From Aliiglaciecola lipolytica (lineage in GTDB: Bacteria; Pseudomonadota; Gammaproteobacteria; Enterobacterales; Alteromonadaceae): 64,000 nt of DNA. The notes under the pieces were generated by a model. That model was not told the origin of the DNA, ran no database searches, and saw nothing but the letters and a program-made list of their open reading frames with translations. Position 1 is the first letter of the stretch. Each line of letters opens with the position of its first letter. Positions 10,297 through 19,158 of this stretch are shown piece by piece. A program made the translations under genes and the position numbers. The DNA is taken from positions 62,001 to 126,000 of the forward strand of contig NZ_JAHKPT010000009.1 in NCBI RefSeq assembly GCF_018860635.1, in the 5' to 3' direction.

Positions 10297-11214
10297 TCAT
10301 GAGCTCATAAATTCTAAATCAAACATGGATTTATGAGCTTCAATGTAACTTAGGAACTCGGCGAGCTTATTGGGTTTGTTAAAACCTTGTCGATAAACCA
10401 TATAAATGGGTAAACTGGGACTTACCCATGCAGGCAAAACCTGCCGTAATTCACCAGACTTAATCCCATCACGAACTAAAAACCAAGGCAACTGAGCAAT
10501 CCCTAAGTGATTTTTCACACAGTTTAAAACCGCTACAAAATCAGCACATTGAAATGCCACAGGAACGGATGCATATTCAGTTTTTTCACCATTTTGCAGT
10601 GTCCATGTGTTTTGTGTTGGTTCAAAAAATTGAACACTTCTACACGACGTTAAGTCTTTAACGGTTTTGATTGCATGGTGTTTAAGATAATTAGGCGAGG
10701 CTACTAATACTCTATTTGCTTTACCGATTTGCCGTTGAATCAGGTTTTCATCTTGATTCTTGCCCATCCGAAATGCCAAATCTAAGCCTTCCTTAAATAA
10801 ATTTTCATATTCGTAAGAAAGTTTAAGGCTTAGGCTAACTTGAGGCCAATCTTTCAAAAAGTTAGGAAAAAGACTATTGCTTAATACCCTTCCCAAAGCC
10901 GGAGGTGCAGCTAAACTTAGCTTTCCTGACACACTACTATTCAGTGTTTTGATATCATTTAACAGATGATTTGAGTCTTCTAACAGCACCAGAGCGCGGC
11001 TATAAAGAATTTTCCCAGTTTCAGATAAACGCACAACGCGAGAAGAGCGCTCAAACACTTTACTGCCCAACTCCCCTTCGAGTTTAGCAATATCCTTACT
11101 CAACTTAGACTTGGTTACGTTAAGTATATTAGCCGCTTCGGTGTAACTCAGCGTTTCCGCAGTTACCACAAAATGTCGTAACAGTTTTAAATCGATTACC
11201 TGATTATTCGTCAT
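10297..11214 (-). CDS. LysR-family transcriptional regulator
   Basis: Regulator of 305 residues. The N-terminal winged helix-turn-helix (residues about 5-65, LLRHFVVTAETLSYTEAANILNVTKSKLSKDIAKLE) is followed by a LysR substrate-binding domain of the LTTR fold. It is divergent from the zinc alcohol dehydrogenase at 11399 with 184 bp between. In this architecture the LysR protein commonly controls the divergent gene, so regulation of that dehydrogenase is the best guess (inference). The inducer is unknown. Confidence 0.9.
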   Translation of the reverse strand: MTNNQVIDLKLLRHFVVTAETLSYTEAANILNVTKSKLSKDIAKLEGELGSKVFERSSRVVRLSETGKILYSRALVLLEDSNHLLNDIKTLNSSVSGKLSLAAPPALGRVLSNSLFPNFLKDWPQVSLSLKLSYEYENLFKEGLDLAFRMGKNQDENLIQRQIGKANRVLVASPNYLKHHAIKTVKDLTSCRSVQFFEPTQNTWTLQNGEKTEYASVPVAFQCADFVAVLNCVKNHLGIAQLPWFLVRDGIKSGELRQVLPAWVSPSLPIYMVYRQGFNKPNKLAEFLSYIEAHKSMFDLEFMSS

Positions 11215-11398
11215 TTAGATATCTTCAAAGCTTAATCAACTGATTTAGGAATTTTATTTTCGAAGATTTTACAACATTGTTTCCATATTGGAAACTCAGA
11301 GTTTCTTTTCAATGGATTGTCACTTCTTAATAAATCCATAAAATAGCCTCATCGATGCCGTTTACTGGGCAATAACCACTTAAATGCGAGGAATTAAA

Positions 11399-12400
11399 AT
11401 GATTAAAGCGTATGCAGCTAATGCCGCTGGAGACAAATTAGAAAAGTTTGAATACGATCCAGGTCCTTTGAAGCACGATGACGTGGATATTACCGTTGAG
11501 TCTTGCGGTATCTGCCACAGTGACCTAAGCATGTTAGACAATGAGTGGGGCTTTACCCAATATCCTTTCGTTCCTGGACACGAAGTTGTTGGAATTATTA
11601 ACGCTGTAGGTGAAAACGTTAGCTCATTGAAAGTAGGTCAACGGGTTGGTCTAGGTTGGCAATCAGGTTATTGCAATACTTGCAGAACCTGTCAGTCTGG
11701 CGACCATAACCTATGTTCATCGGCTGAACTGACATTAGGTGGTCGACATGGCGGATTTGCTGATCGTGTGCGCGCTCAAGCAAGTGCAGTTGTGGCGCTG
11801 CCAGATAATATTAATCCAAAAAGCGCCGGGCCATTGTTTTGTGGTGGCATCACGGTATTTAATCCTTTATTACAATTCGATATCAAACCAACAGACAAAG
11901 TTGCGGTGATAGGCATTGGTGGACTGGGTCATTTAGCTTTGCAATTTCTGAATGCTTGGGGATGCGAAGTGACAGCCTTTACTCGCAATACTAAAGAACA
12001 AGACGAGCTAATAAAACTGGGCGCACACAAAGTGCTCAATAGCAGTTCACAAAAAGAGTTAAAAGCAGCAGCAGGCAGCTTTGACTTAATTATATCGACG
12101 GTAAATGTAAAACTTGACTGGAATGCTTATGTGGCAACGCTAGCGCCAAAGGGTCGTTTGCATTTTGTTGGAGCGACAACAGAACCACTAGATTTAAGCT
12201 TGTTCCCATTAATGGCCGGTCAGCGCTCAGTATCTTCATCGCCAGTTGGAAGCCCAGCGACAATCAAAACGATGTTAGATTTTGCAGCCCTGCATAAAGT
12301 TGAGCCAATAACTGAATATTTCCCATTCGACCAAGTCAATGAGGCCCTTGACAGATTACGCAATGGTAAACCTCATTACCGCATCGTATTGCAGCACTAA
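11399..12400 (+). CDS. Zinc-dependent alcohol dehydrogenase (CAD/YahK type)
   Basis: Medium-chain NAD(P)-dependent alcohol/aldehyde oxidoreductase of 333 residues. Catalytic zinc motif CGICHSD (Cys36, His40 region) and PGHEVVG. Structural zinc cluster of four cysteines at about 91-105 (YCNTCRTCQSGDHNLC). Rossmann motif GIGGLG. It matches the cinnamyl-alcohol-dehydrogenase-like subgroup (YahK/AdhA). The ATG at 11399 is preferred over 11384 because GCGAGGAA sits at ribosome-binding distance. Divergent from the LysR gene. Probable role: reduction of aldehydes. Substrate not determined. Confidence 0.9.
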   Translation: MIKAYAANAAGDKLEKFEYDPGPLKHDDVDITVESCGICHSDLSMLDNEWGFTQYPFVPGHEVVGIINAVGENVSSLKVGQRVGLGWQSGYCNTCRTCQSGDHNLCSSAELTLGGRHGGFADRVRAQASAVVALPDNINPKSAGPLFCGGITVFNPLLQFDIKPTDKVAVIGIGGLGHLALQFLNAWGCEVTAFTRNTKEQDELIKLGAHKVLNSSSQKELKAAAGSFDLIISTVNVKLDWNAYVATLAPKGRLHFVGATTEPLDLSLFPLMAGQRSVSSSPVGSPATIKTMLDFAALHKVEPITEYFPFDQVNEALDRLRNGKPHYRIVLQH

Positions 12401-12423
12401 TAGCAACCTTGATACCTTGGGTT

Positions 12424-12458
12424 AATCTACCGCCACGACAAAGTTGTGGTGGTAGATT
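12424..12458. terminator. Strong hairpin between convergent adh and yegD-like genes
   Basis: Thirteen-bp arms (AATCTACCGCCAC / GTGGTGGTAGATT, one G-U pair) with a 9-nt loop between two converging genes. It has no long T tract but is well placed as a bidirectional terminator. Confidence 0.6.
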
Positions 12459-12491
12459 GCTCAATATTCTAAATAAACACGCATTACTCAA

Positions 12492-14003
12492 TTAATTAGT
12501 TTGCGCTAATTTACTGGCTTGTATTGCCAGCCCCTCACAGACTGAATTAAAAGCATCCCCTTCCATCACGGGCAGGTGAGGTAACATCACTTCTTGCAGT
12601 TCTTTTCTGACAATCGGTGACAAACTCATACCGCCTGTAATAAACAACATTTCAGGGGGCTCACTGCTATTGTCTAAACACTGAGTGACTAAACGTTTCA
12701 CTCTGCGCATCCAAGTTTGCATCGAGCGATTCAAGTCAGTCAGAGTAATATTAACATCGTAATCTGGCTCAATGTAATGCAGTGGCAGAGTCACTTCATC
12801 TTTAGAAGATAGCAATTCTTTTGCTAAACGCGAGGAGTTGACAAGTCTAGCTGACAATTTTTGTTCTTGTACTATCAACAACCTTTCCAACAATCTCGGA
12901 TCTTTGGTAATAGACATGGTTTGTGCGATTTCTAACCCATAATCTTCAGAGAAAAACCGATTAAGTTTCGCAATGTCATCAACCGCGCACATATCAGAAA
13001 AGTAAGTAGGTGGAATCGGTAAACCATTTTGCGTTAATAGCTCCTGACCCATAGTCGGTGCAATAGATTTCACAATCAGGTTTTTGTCACATTCCATCCC
13101 CCCTAAGCGGGTTCCTGTTACAGCCAATACATCTTGCTGACGATCTAAGTTTGCACGTTTTTCAGGGGATAATTTAATGCAACACACATCGGTCGTCCCA
13201 CCGCCAATATCCACCACCAGCACATTGGTTGGTTTATCTAGGGTTCGTTCAATTTGATATGCCGCGGCAATGGGCTCTTCGAGAAATTCAACTTGATTAA
13301 AGCCTGCTTTTTGCGCCGCTTGGGTCATAATTTCAATGGCTTGATTGTTTCCAGCGTCGCCTCGAGTACCGTGAAACTTAACAGGTCTTCCAATAACCGC
13401 TGTATCCACAGAAGTTTGTAATTGTTTTTCAGCACTTAGGCGAAAGAATTCCAATTGTTTCGCTATAATGCCGACGAATGCTTGCTGCTGACCGGCAATC
13501 AAGGTGGCTCCCAAAAAGTTCTTGGGTGAATAAATAAGACGCCCCTTTTCCGGCATTTTTAAATAACGTTTAAAACCCTCTTCACCGAATGCGAATTTGC
13601 CTGTTTCAACGAGTTGCTGTAAGGATAAATCTTGCACGGTCATGTCTTTTAGCAACAGCTGAATAGCTTTGCGTTGCAAGGCTGGCAGGTTGTGTAATTC
13701 ACCTCGCAAGTCGTCTATTTTTTCACTGTAAATTCGCTGTTCTCTTGGATCGACAGCCTCGTAATAACCTTGCTTGGCTTTTTCAATCTGGTCATTTACC
13801 GCACGTTTAATTTGCGCGACTTTTGCTTCAATAATTCCAATGGGTGGCAAGGGTAAATCGTCTTCATAATAAATAAAGACTGAGGATCGAATCTTATTAG
13901 CTGCATCAAGATCAGGGTCAAGTTTGATAAATTGGTGTTTCTTACCATCAAAAAAAACTACCTCGGAATTTGAGGTGCCATAATCTATACCAATCGCTGC
14001 CAT
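12492..14003 (-). CDS. yegD: Hsp70-like protein, YegD type
   Basis: Actin/Hsp70-fold ATPase of 503 residues related to E. coli YegD. Phosphate-1 motif GIDYGTSNSEV at the N-terminus, phosphate-2 motif VLVVDIGGGTTDV at about 265, adenosine motif FITGGMSLSPIV near 455. A long helical insertion (about 60-135, many Lys/Glu/Gln) is typical of YegD. It lacks the DnaK C-terminal substrate-binding lid, so it is an atypical chaperone-like ATPase. Substrate and partner are not established for the family. Single gene, no DnaJ or GrpE nearby. Confidence 0.85.
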   Translation of the reverse strand: MAAIGIDYGTSNSEVVFFDGKKHQFIKLDPDLDAANKIRSSVFIYYEDDLPLPPIGIIEAKVAQIKRAVNDQIEKAKQGYYEAVDPREQRIYSEKIDDLRGELHNLPALQRKAIQLLLKDMTVQDLSLQQLVETGKFAFGEEGFKRYLKMPEKGRLIYSPKNFLGATLIAGQQQAFVGIIAKQLEFFRLSAEKQLQTSVDTAVIGRPVKFHGTRGDAGNNQAIEIMTQAAQKAGFNQVEFLEEPIAAAYQIERTLDKPTNVLVVDIGGGTTDVCCIKLSPEKRANLDRQQDVLAVTGTRLGGMECDKNLIVKSIAPTMGQELLTQNGLPIPPTYFSDMCAVDDIAKLNRFFSEDYGLEIAQTMSITKDPRLLERLLIVQEQKLSARLVNSSRLAKELLSSKDEVTLPLHYIEPDYDVNITLTDLNRSMQTWMRRVKRLVTQCLDNSSEPPEMLFITGGMSLSPIVRKELQEVMLPHLPVMEGDAFNSVCEGLAIQASKLAQTN

Positions 14004-14109
14004 TTGAGTCCAACACTAGTGAAAAATAAAGTCGCGGATTGTAATGTAAAATGCGTTATTGTTCATCTATTGTTTGTCACTTAAACGTTATCCAAATACA
14101 GAGATTTAT

Positions 14110-14559
14110 TTAACCCCCTTCAACAAAGGTGACCTTATGGCGCTCACCAATGTCTGGCATTTTGTACAGATCATCAGGCATGGTTTTTACGCGATCGTTA
14201 ATTTCCTGAAAGAACGAATGGGAATGACTGGGAGATTCAAACGTAATGAGCAACCCTTCTTCATCTGATAAACCAGTAAATCCATGCACGTGATTAGCCG
14301 GAACCAAGGCATAGTCACCAGGATTCATTCGCGTGATTGTGTCACCTAAACGCAGTTCAACTCGCCCTTGTAAAACATAGAAGCTTTCGTCCCAAGGATG
14401 TGAATGAGGAGGCGCGCCTAGCCCTTTAGGGACGGTATTGAGCATACTGGAGTAACGGCCGTTAGTTTCTTCAGCGGTGCATAAAAACTTTAGTCTCATC
14501 CCTAGAACAGCTAACCAGTTTTCGTCACTCGCATGTTTAATTATAGATCTCGACTCCAT
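14110..14559 (-). CDS. Cupin-domain protein
   Basis: Small single-domain cupin of 149 residues. Metal-binding motif 1 is PPHSHPWDESFYVLQG (two His, one Glu), and motif 2 is PGDYALVPANHVHGF (His). The fold is complete, so a metal-binding enzyme or sensor is expected; dioxygenase-, isomerase- and storage-type cupins cannot be separated by sequence alone. AGGAG precedes the ATG. Divergent from a TetR regulator with only 95 bp between, so autoregulation and control of the cupin by the TetR protein is likely. Confidence 0.82.
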   Translation of the reverse strand: MESRSIIKHASDENWLAVLGMRLKFLCTAEETNGRYSSMLNTVPKGLGAPPHSHPWDESFYVLQGRVELRLGDTITRMNPGDYALVPANHVHGFTGLSDEEGLLITFESPSHSHSFFQEINDRVKTMPDDLYKMPDIGERHKVTFVEGG

Positions 14560-14654
14560 CTGATATGCTCCTATTCTAGATATTAGCCAGTATAAACTTT
14601 AATCAGTATAAATATTAGACAGATGTCAGTACCTATGTCAAGATTACATTATAA
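14560..14654. promoter_or_regulatory. Cupin/TetR divergent promoter with repeated motifs
   Basis: Ninety-five-bp divergent region with two direct copies of CAGTATAAA (14588-14596, 14604-14612), two of ATGTCA 12 bp apart (14623, 14635) and a short palindrome GACAGATGTC (14618-14627). Dense repeats near a TetR start suggest the operator. No match to a named operator. Confidence 0.35.
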
Positions 14655-15257
14655 ATGACAAACCACTTAGATCCGATGACGACTTTGCAGCAAAAAAAAA
14701 TGGAATTTACCCGTAACCTAATCTTGGACGCGGCATGTGAATTAACACATGAACTAGATGTTGATGAAATTAGTTTTAAGAAAGTTGCTCAACATGCAAA
14801 TATTTCTGAGCGCACAATATTTAGATACTTTGAGAGTCGAGATACTTTTTTAAATGAACTCACAGCACTGCTTTATCAGCAATTGGCGTTGCCCATGTTG
14901 CCAACAACAATAAATCAGCTGCCCGACTACATTTCGCATTTTTATACTAAACTGGACAGCCAACCTAGACAGGTTCTGGTTTTGTTAAAAGGTGAGATTT
15001 TTCAACGTATTTTGTCAACCACGGCAAAACAACGACTGACTGAATTAACCCAGCTGCTAACTGAAGCTTATCCCCATGCTGCGGAACAAGAAATTGTCAG
15101 GACTGCCGCCAATATTCGCTATAACTTAAGCGCATCTAGCTGGCGTTATTATCGCGTGTATTTTGAATTTGATCTAAAGACTTGTATTGAATGTACGCAG
15201 ATGCTGGTTGCTCAATCCCTCCAGCATCTGCATAAAGTGAACCTTGATACTAATTAG
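14655..15257 (+). CDS. TetR-family transcriptional regulator
   Basis: Regulator of 200 residues. The N-terminal TetR helix-turn-helix is at about 40-65 (EISFKKVAQHANISERTIFRYFESRDTFLNEL), followed by a helical ligand-binding domain without close resemblance to named subfamilies. It is divergent from the cupin gene and probably represses it and itself. Its end overlaps the convergent M24 peptidase gene by 8 bp. Inducer unknown. Confidence 0.88.
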   Translation: MTNHLDPMTTLQQKKMEFTRNLILDAACELTHELDVDEISFKKVAQHANISERTIFRYFESRDTFLNELTALLYQQLALPMLPTTINQLPDYISHFYTKLDSQPRQVLVLLKGEIFQRILSTTAKQRLTELTQLLTEAYPHAAEQEIVRTAANIRYNLSASSWRYYRVYFEFDLKTCIECTQMLVAQSLQHLHKVNLDTN

Positions 15258-16542
15258 ATTTAATCAATATAAGTTCTTGTTGCACAGGAATTAAATACTC
15301 AGCTCCGTCTTTGGTAATTTGTACCATTTCCTCAACCGATATGGTTTTAGGTTGACCATCGTCTAATGACCAGCTATAAAATCCATCAAAAGCAAAGGTC
15401 ATGCCTTCAGCTAAGGTTCGTAAAGAAGCGGGTCGCACGCTGACAGCCCTTGAACCACCCAGGTTAGGTCCAGTGTCGTGGGCAACATATCCCACTGGAT
15501 GCCCGGTACTCCACATCAATGGTATAGAACCGGTGGCTTCCATCACTTTGCGCTGTGCGGTATCTACATCAATCCCTCTAACACCAGGTTTCATTGCAGT
15601 AAACGCGGCATTTTGTCCTTGTTTAGCATTTTTCCAATAGCGTTGTATATCAGCTGGCGCAGCACTTTCACCGTCTTTTAATACATAAGCAAAGCGTTGA
15701 ATGTCAGTTACCCAGCGATCGTAAACACGAATACCAAAATCAGTTTGAATCACATCTCCAGGCTGAATAATTTTGTCGGTTGGGTGGGAGTGTCCACGAT
15801 CTGAACCTGAATTGATATTCGGATTTTGCGCTGCCGCCCAACCGTCTGTTACACCCGCTTCTCGCATTTTCATTTTAAGAAAACGAGCAACATCGGCATC
15901 GGTGGTGACCCCAGGTATAACTTGCTGATAAGCCTCAACCTGCCATTGCGCAGTCAACACTGCAGCCTTGCGCATAATATCAATTTCCGCTGGTAGCTTG
16001 ATGGACAACCATTGATAAATGACCTCTTCAGCTGAGGTTAAACGTTGCGTAAACTTCGCGCCTAAAGCTTTGGTTAATTGTTGATACTGGGTGAAACTTA
16101 TTCCATCGGCTTGAGCATTTTTAGTCGACATATTAATTGCGATATTGGCAAAGTTCTTTTCGATAATAAAATTCGCAGCGGTTTGAATGGCCGATCCACT
16201 TCGTTCCACTGAAACCACTTCATCCAATAAATTGACATCTTTGAGGGCGGTAGATTCACCCGCCGGCGAGAACGCCATTGAATGGAATTGATTCTTGTGG
16301 TTATAGAATAAAAACACTGCAGTTTGACCCGCATTCTCACAACCCACATGGTCAGCCAGCGGGTCATTGTTATTCTCTCGACAAATCACCAACCAAGCAT
16401 CAACCTCTGCTTTTGCCAGTGCTGATGGCAGCAATGTGGCAATTCGCTGTTTACGGATCTCTGGCCACGGAGATGGGTCTGAAAATTGAGCAAATGCAAA
16501 AAACGGCAACCACAATACAAATAACACACTAATTAATTTCAC
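15250..16542 (-). CDS. Exported M24-family metallopeptidase (Xaa-Pro aminopeptidase-like)
   Basis: Predicted periplasmic protein of 430 residues with a signal peptide (FFAFAQFSD). An N-terminal creatinase-like domain precedes a C-terminal pita-bread M24 domain. Metal ligands visible: Asp in IQTDFGI, Asp in VTDIQRF, His in STGHPVGYVAHDTGP and Glu in ISVEEMVQIT. The position that is normally the fourth ligand (Glu) appears as Asp in GMTFAFDGFYSW. It starts with GTG, with AAGGAA upstream. Likely a dipeptidase/aminopeptidase of the prolidase group that lacks the usual cytoplasmic location. The Asp substitution may alter metal use or activity. Confidence 0.85.
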   Translation of the reverse strand: MKLISVLFVLWLPFFAFAQFSDPSPWPEIRKQRIATLLPSALAKAEVDAWLVICRENNNDPLADHVGCENAGQTAVFLFYNHKNQFHSMAFSPAGESTALKDVNLLDEVVSVERSGSAIQTAANFIIEKNFANIAINMSTKNAQADGISFTQYQQLTKALGAKFTQRLTSAEEVIYQWLSIKLPAEIDIMRKAAVLTAQWQVEAYQQVIPGVTTDADVARFLKMKMREAGVTDGWAAAQNPNINSGSDRGHSHPTDKIIQPGDVIQTDFGIRVYDRWVTDIQRFAYVLKDGESAAPADIQRYWKNAKQGQNAAFTAMKPGVRGIDVDTAQRKVMEATGSIPLMWSTGHPVGYVAHDTGPNLGGSRAVSVRPASLRTLAEGMTFAFDGFYSWSLDDGQPKTISVEEMVQITKDGAEYLIPVQQELILIKSN

Positions 16543-16672
16543 TTTTTTATTATTCCTTTTGGTTCAATTAGTTGTGACAAAATTAACCTGCAGAAGCATA
16601 AATATAATGACTGAACTATGCAACCAGCATCACGTGTATTGGAAATTTTCAAACAAGAGTAGATCCTCTGTG

Positions 16673-18103
16673 TCATTTGTCAGCTAAGGTTGCTTGATTA
16701 TCATTAACTAACCCTGCCTGTTGCAAAGACTCCGCGAGTAAATCAATAAATGCAGGGACATCAAAATACGAGGTATGTATTAACTCCTGCCAATTGATAC
16801 TATCACTCAATTCGGTGCGAATATCTGGTGTGGCATCGGCATTTTCAGACATGCCTAACACTAAGCGCACTTTATGTAGGGTTTTAATCGCATTTTTCTC
16901 GCTGTGCTGACGTAACGGATCTGCAATTGAATCACCAAGAAAATCACACTTGTGCTCAAATTCAGGAGGGTGCGAACTGATTGCATGGACATCTTCTTTC
17001 AATAAATCATCACCCCATGCGCGTTTTTGAATGGATGCCCACACAACTTTATTCAGTAGAAAAGCCAGTGGTCGACCAAACAAATGCGCGAATAAACTTA
17101 ATAATTTGGTAAGAACCCAGGTTAACGGTATCCAAATAAGTAAAATTTCAAATGCAATTGAAAAAGTAATACCGCCAATACTAAAACCTTCAGAGCCATC
17201 CTCAGATGTGAGAAAATAATTGAGCATGTCACCGCTATTAAAAGCCAAATCAAAAGCAAAGATCAAACCAATCAAAATAACTAACCCAAATTGAAAGCTG
17301 GCAACAACGGGGAGTAGAAATGTACTTGGAATAATCGGTGCACTTATATTTTGCACGTTACTAAGTGCGCTAATCGCTTCGTCTTCTTTATGCCACAATC
17401 CACACCACAAATTACTGTACAGCGCTTCTACTCGTTTCTTCTGTTTTTTCGTAAACCAACTTTTTCTCCGACGTTCATATAACCACAGGCAAGCATAAGT
17501 AATCACTCCATAAAGTGTCATTGCATGACCTAGCGTTACTATATTTTGGTTAACTTCAGTTTTAAATAACGCCATAAGCATGATCCAGAACCCCAACACC
17601 AAAGACACAATACCCGTTGTGTAAATAGTTAATCCTATGCTTCTAAGGCGTTGAAATAGAAACGTATTTGGTCTGTAATCTAGAAAAGGAGTGCCAACGG
17701 TACACCACACTTTAAGCCGTTTAAAAGGGGTTTTATTGTCAACTGATTTCAACAAGGCATTATAAATAACCGAGCCCCCATGACTATGTCCAATTAGATA
17801 GTAATCTTGCTCAGCTTCGTCATAGGATGCTAACTGTTTTGCTAGTGCAGAGCCTGCATCTCGCCTTTTATCTTCGCTGTTAGGACCATTTTCCCATTGA
17901 AACGGTACTATTTCGACTTGATTAGGATCCAGGTCTAGTCGTTTTTGTAATTCGTCCATAAACACACTGCCAAGTTGCCACCACTTATCTCCTGAGCTAG
18001 TGATATCGCCCGCTCCAGTGCCATGGACAGTTACGAGCTTAATAGGTATGTGGTTGTGAAGTAACTCTCCACCGCTCTCTTTTGGGTTGTTTTTATTAAA
18101 CAC
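16673..18103 (-). CDS. Membrane protein with alpha/beta-hydrolase (lipase-like) N-terminal domain
   Basis: Protein of 476 residues, not a recognised named family. The first about 150 residues form a serine-hydrolase-like domain: oxyanion-type HGTG (27-30), nucleophile elbow GHSHGG with Ser107, and a preceding beta strand YYLI. Four hydrophobic segments follow (about 152-177, 186-208, 262-288, 311-340) and then a soluble C-terminal helical region with a His/Asp-containing stretch. No signal peptide, so the hydrolase domain should face the cytoplasm. Possible membrane lipase/esterase acting on lipids. The catalytic Asp and His cannot be fixed by eye. It stands alone between unrelated genes. Confidence 0.65.
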   Translation of the reverse strand: MFNKNNPKESGGELLHNHIPIKLVTVHGTGAGDITSSGDKWWQLGSVFMDELQKRLDLDPNQVEIVPFQWENGPNSEDKRRDAGSALAKQLASYDEAEQDYYLIGHSHGGSVIYNALLKSVDNKTPFKRLKVWCTVGTPFLDYRPNTFLFQRLRSIGLTIYTTGIVSLVLGFWIMLMALFKTEVNQNIVTLGHAMTLYGVITYACLWLYERRRKSWFTKKQKKRVEALYSNLWCGLWHKEDEAISALSNVQNISAPIIPSTFLLPVVASFQFGLVILIGLIFAFDLAFNSGDMLNYFLTSEDGSEGFSIGGITFSIAFEILLIWIPLTWVLTKLLSLFAHLFGRPLAFLLNKVVWASIQKRAWGDDLLKEDVHAISSHPPEFEHKCDFLGDSIADPLRQHSEKNAIKTLHKVRLVLGMSENADATPDIRTELSDSINWQELIHTSYFDVPAFIDLLAESLQQAGLVNDNQATLADK

Positions 18104-18459
18104 AAATCCATCCTTAATTCACTTCCATTAGCGACGACTAGCCACGAGGCTCATGCCAAATTGTATTATTTTCACTCTAAAACTAGCAGCTTTATACAAA
18201 TTAGTCAGCTATATCCTCTGGGAATAGAGCCCCCTCCTTATCAAGACACCCATGTTAATGTCAGCGTCCGTTATTGAGACACCCATAGCAATTACATAGA
18301 CACCCACGCTAACCAGAAATTTTACCCTCGTTTGACCTTGTCTATGTCAGTATGCGGTTTCGAAACAAATAACATTGATAAAAATTTGCCATATTTGCAG
18401 AATTATTGAAGTATTTACCTTAAGCAGATATGGCAAAGATATATCCTGTAGGATTGGTA
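18104..18459. repeat. Intergenic region with three AGACACCCAT-type repeats
   Basis: No gene is visible. Copies of the decamer AGACACCCAT lie at 18244-18253 and 18277-18286, and a variant AGACACCCAC at 18298-18307, all in the same orientation. The same decamer flanks the RAYT transposase at 61.4-62.4 kb. The promoter of the response-regulator gene should also lie here. Confidence 0.7.
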
Positions 18460-19158
18460 ATGGCAAAAAATAAAAGTAATTTGTCGGTATTATTGATAGA
18501 AGACAATTTAGCTATTGCGAAACAGGTTGCTGGCTTTTTAGAGGCGCAAAACTGGATTATTGATTGTGCTACCCTTGGCAAACAAGGGTTAGATTTAGCC
18601 CTGCAACATCACTTTGATTTAATTGTGTTGGATCTCAATCTTCCAGATATAGATGGTCTGGTTGTTTGCGATGAAATAAAACGCACAGCTGACCGAAACA
18701 TTCCCATTTTAATGTTAACTGCCCGCGATGCATTCGAAGATAAAGCGAAAGGATTTGGTATTGGCGCTGATGATTATTTAACAAAACCTTTTGATTTAAG
18801 AGAACTCGTCCTTCGTTGTGAGGCATTGGCGCGAAGGCCTCAACTACATGGTGAAACTTTGCTGCAAAAAGGCATGTTGAGCATTGATAGTAGAGCCCAT
18901 AAAGCCACCTTTAACAATTTAGAATTAACCACTACAGGTATTGGCTTTCGTATTTTACAAAAGTTAGTTGAGGAATACCCTTACCCCGTGAGTCGTTCCG
19001 AATTAATTCGTCATTTATGGGGCGATGAACCTCCTGAGAGCAATGCCTTAAAATCGCATATTTACGGCTTACGAAAATCCTTTGAAAAAGTCACAGACAA
19101 GCCGGTATTATGCACTATAAGCAATATAGGTTACCAATTGCAGGCTTTAGATGATTAA
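18460..19158 (+). CDS. OmpR/PhoB-family response regulator
   Basis: DNA-binding response regulator of 232 residues from the ATG at 18460, which has AGGA at a good distance; an upstream in-frame ATG at 18430 is less likely. Receiver domain with the acidic pocket (Glu-Asp at 14-15), phospho-acceptor Asp58 in IVLDLNLPD and Lys in LTKPFDL. The C-terminal winged helix (LWGDEPPESNALKSHIYGLRK) is of the OmpR type. Overlaps the sensor kinase by 8 bp, so they form a two-component pair. Signal and target genes unknown. Confidence 0.92.
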   Translation: MAKNKSNLSVLLIEDNLAIAKQVAGFLEAQNWIIDCATLGKQGLDLALQHHFDLIVLDLNLPDIDGLVVCDEIKRTADRNIPILMLTARDAFEDKAKGFGIGADDYLTKPFDLRELVLRCEALARRPQLHGETLLQKGMLSIDSRAHKATFNNLELTTTGIGFRILQKLVEEYPYPVSRSELIRHLWGDEPPESNALKSHIYGLRKSFEKVTDKPVLCTISNIGYQLQALDD

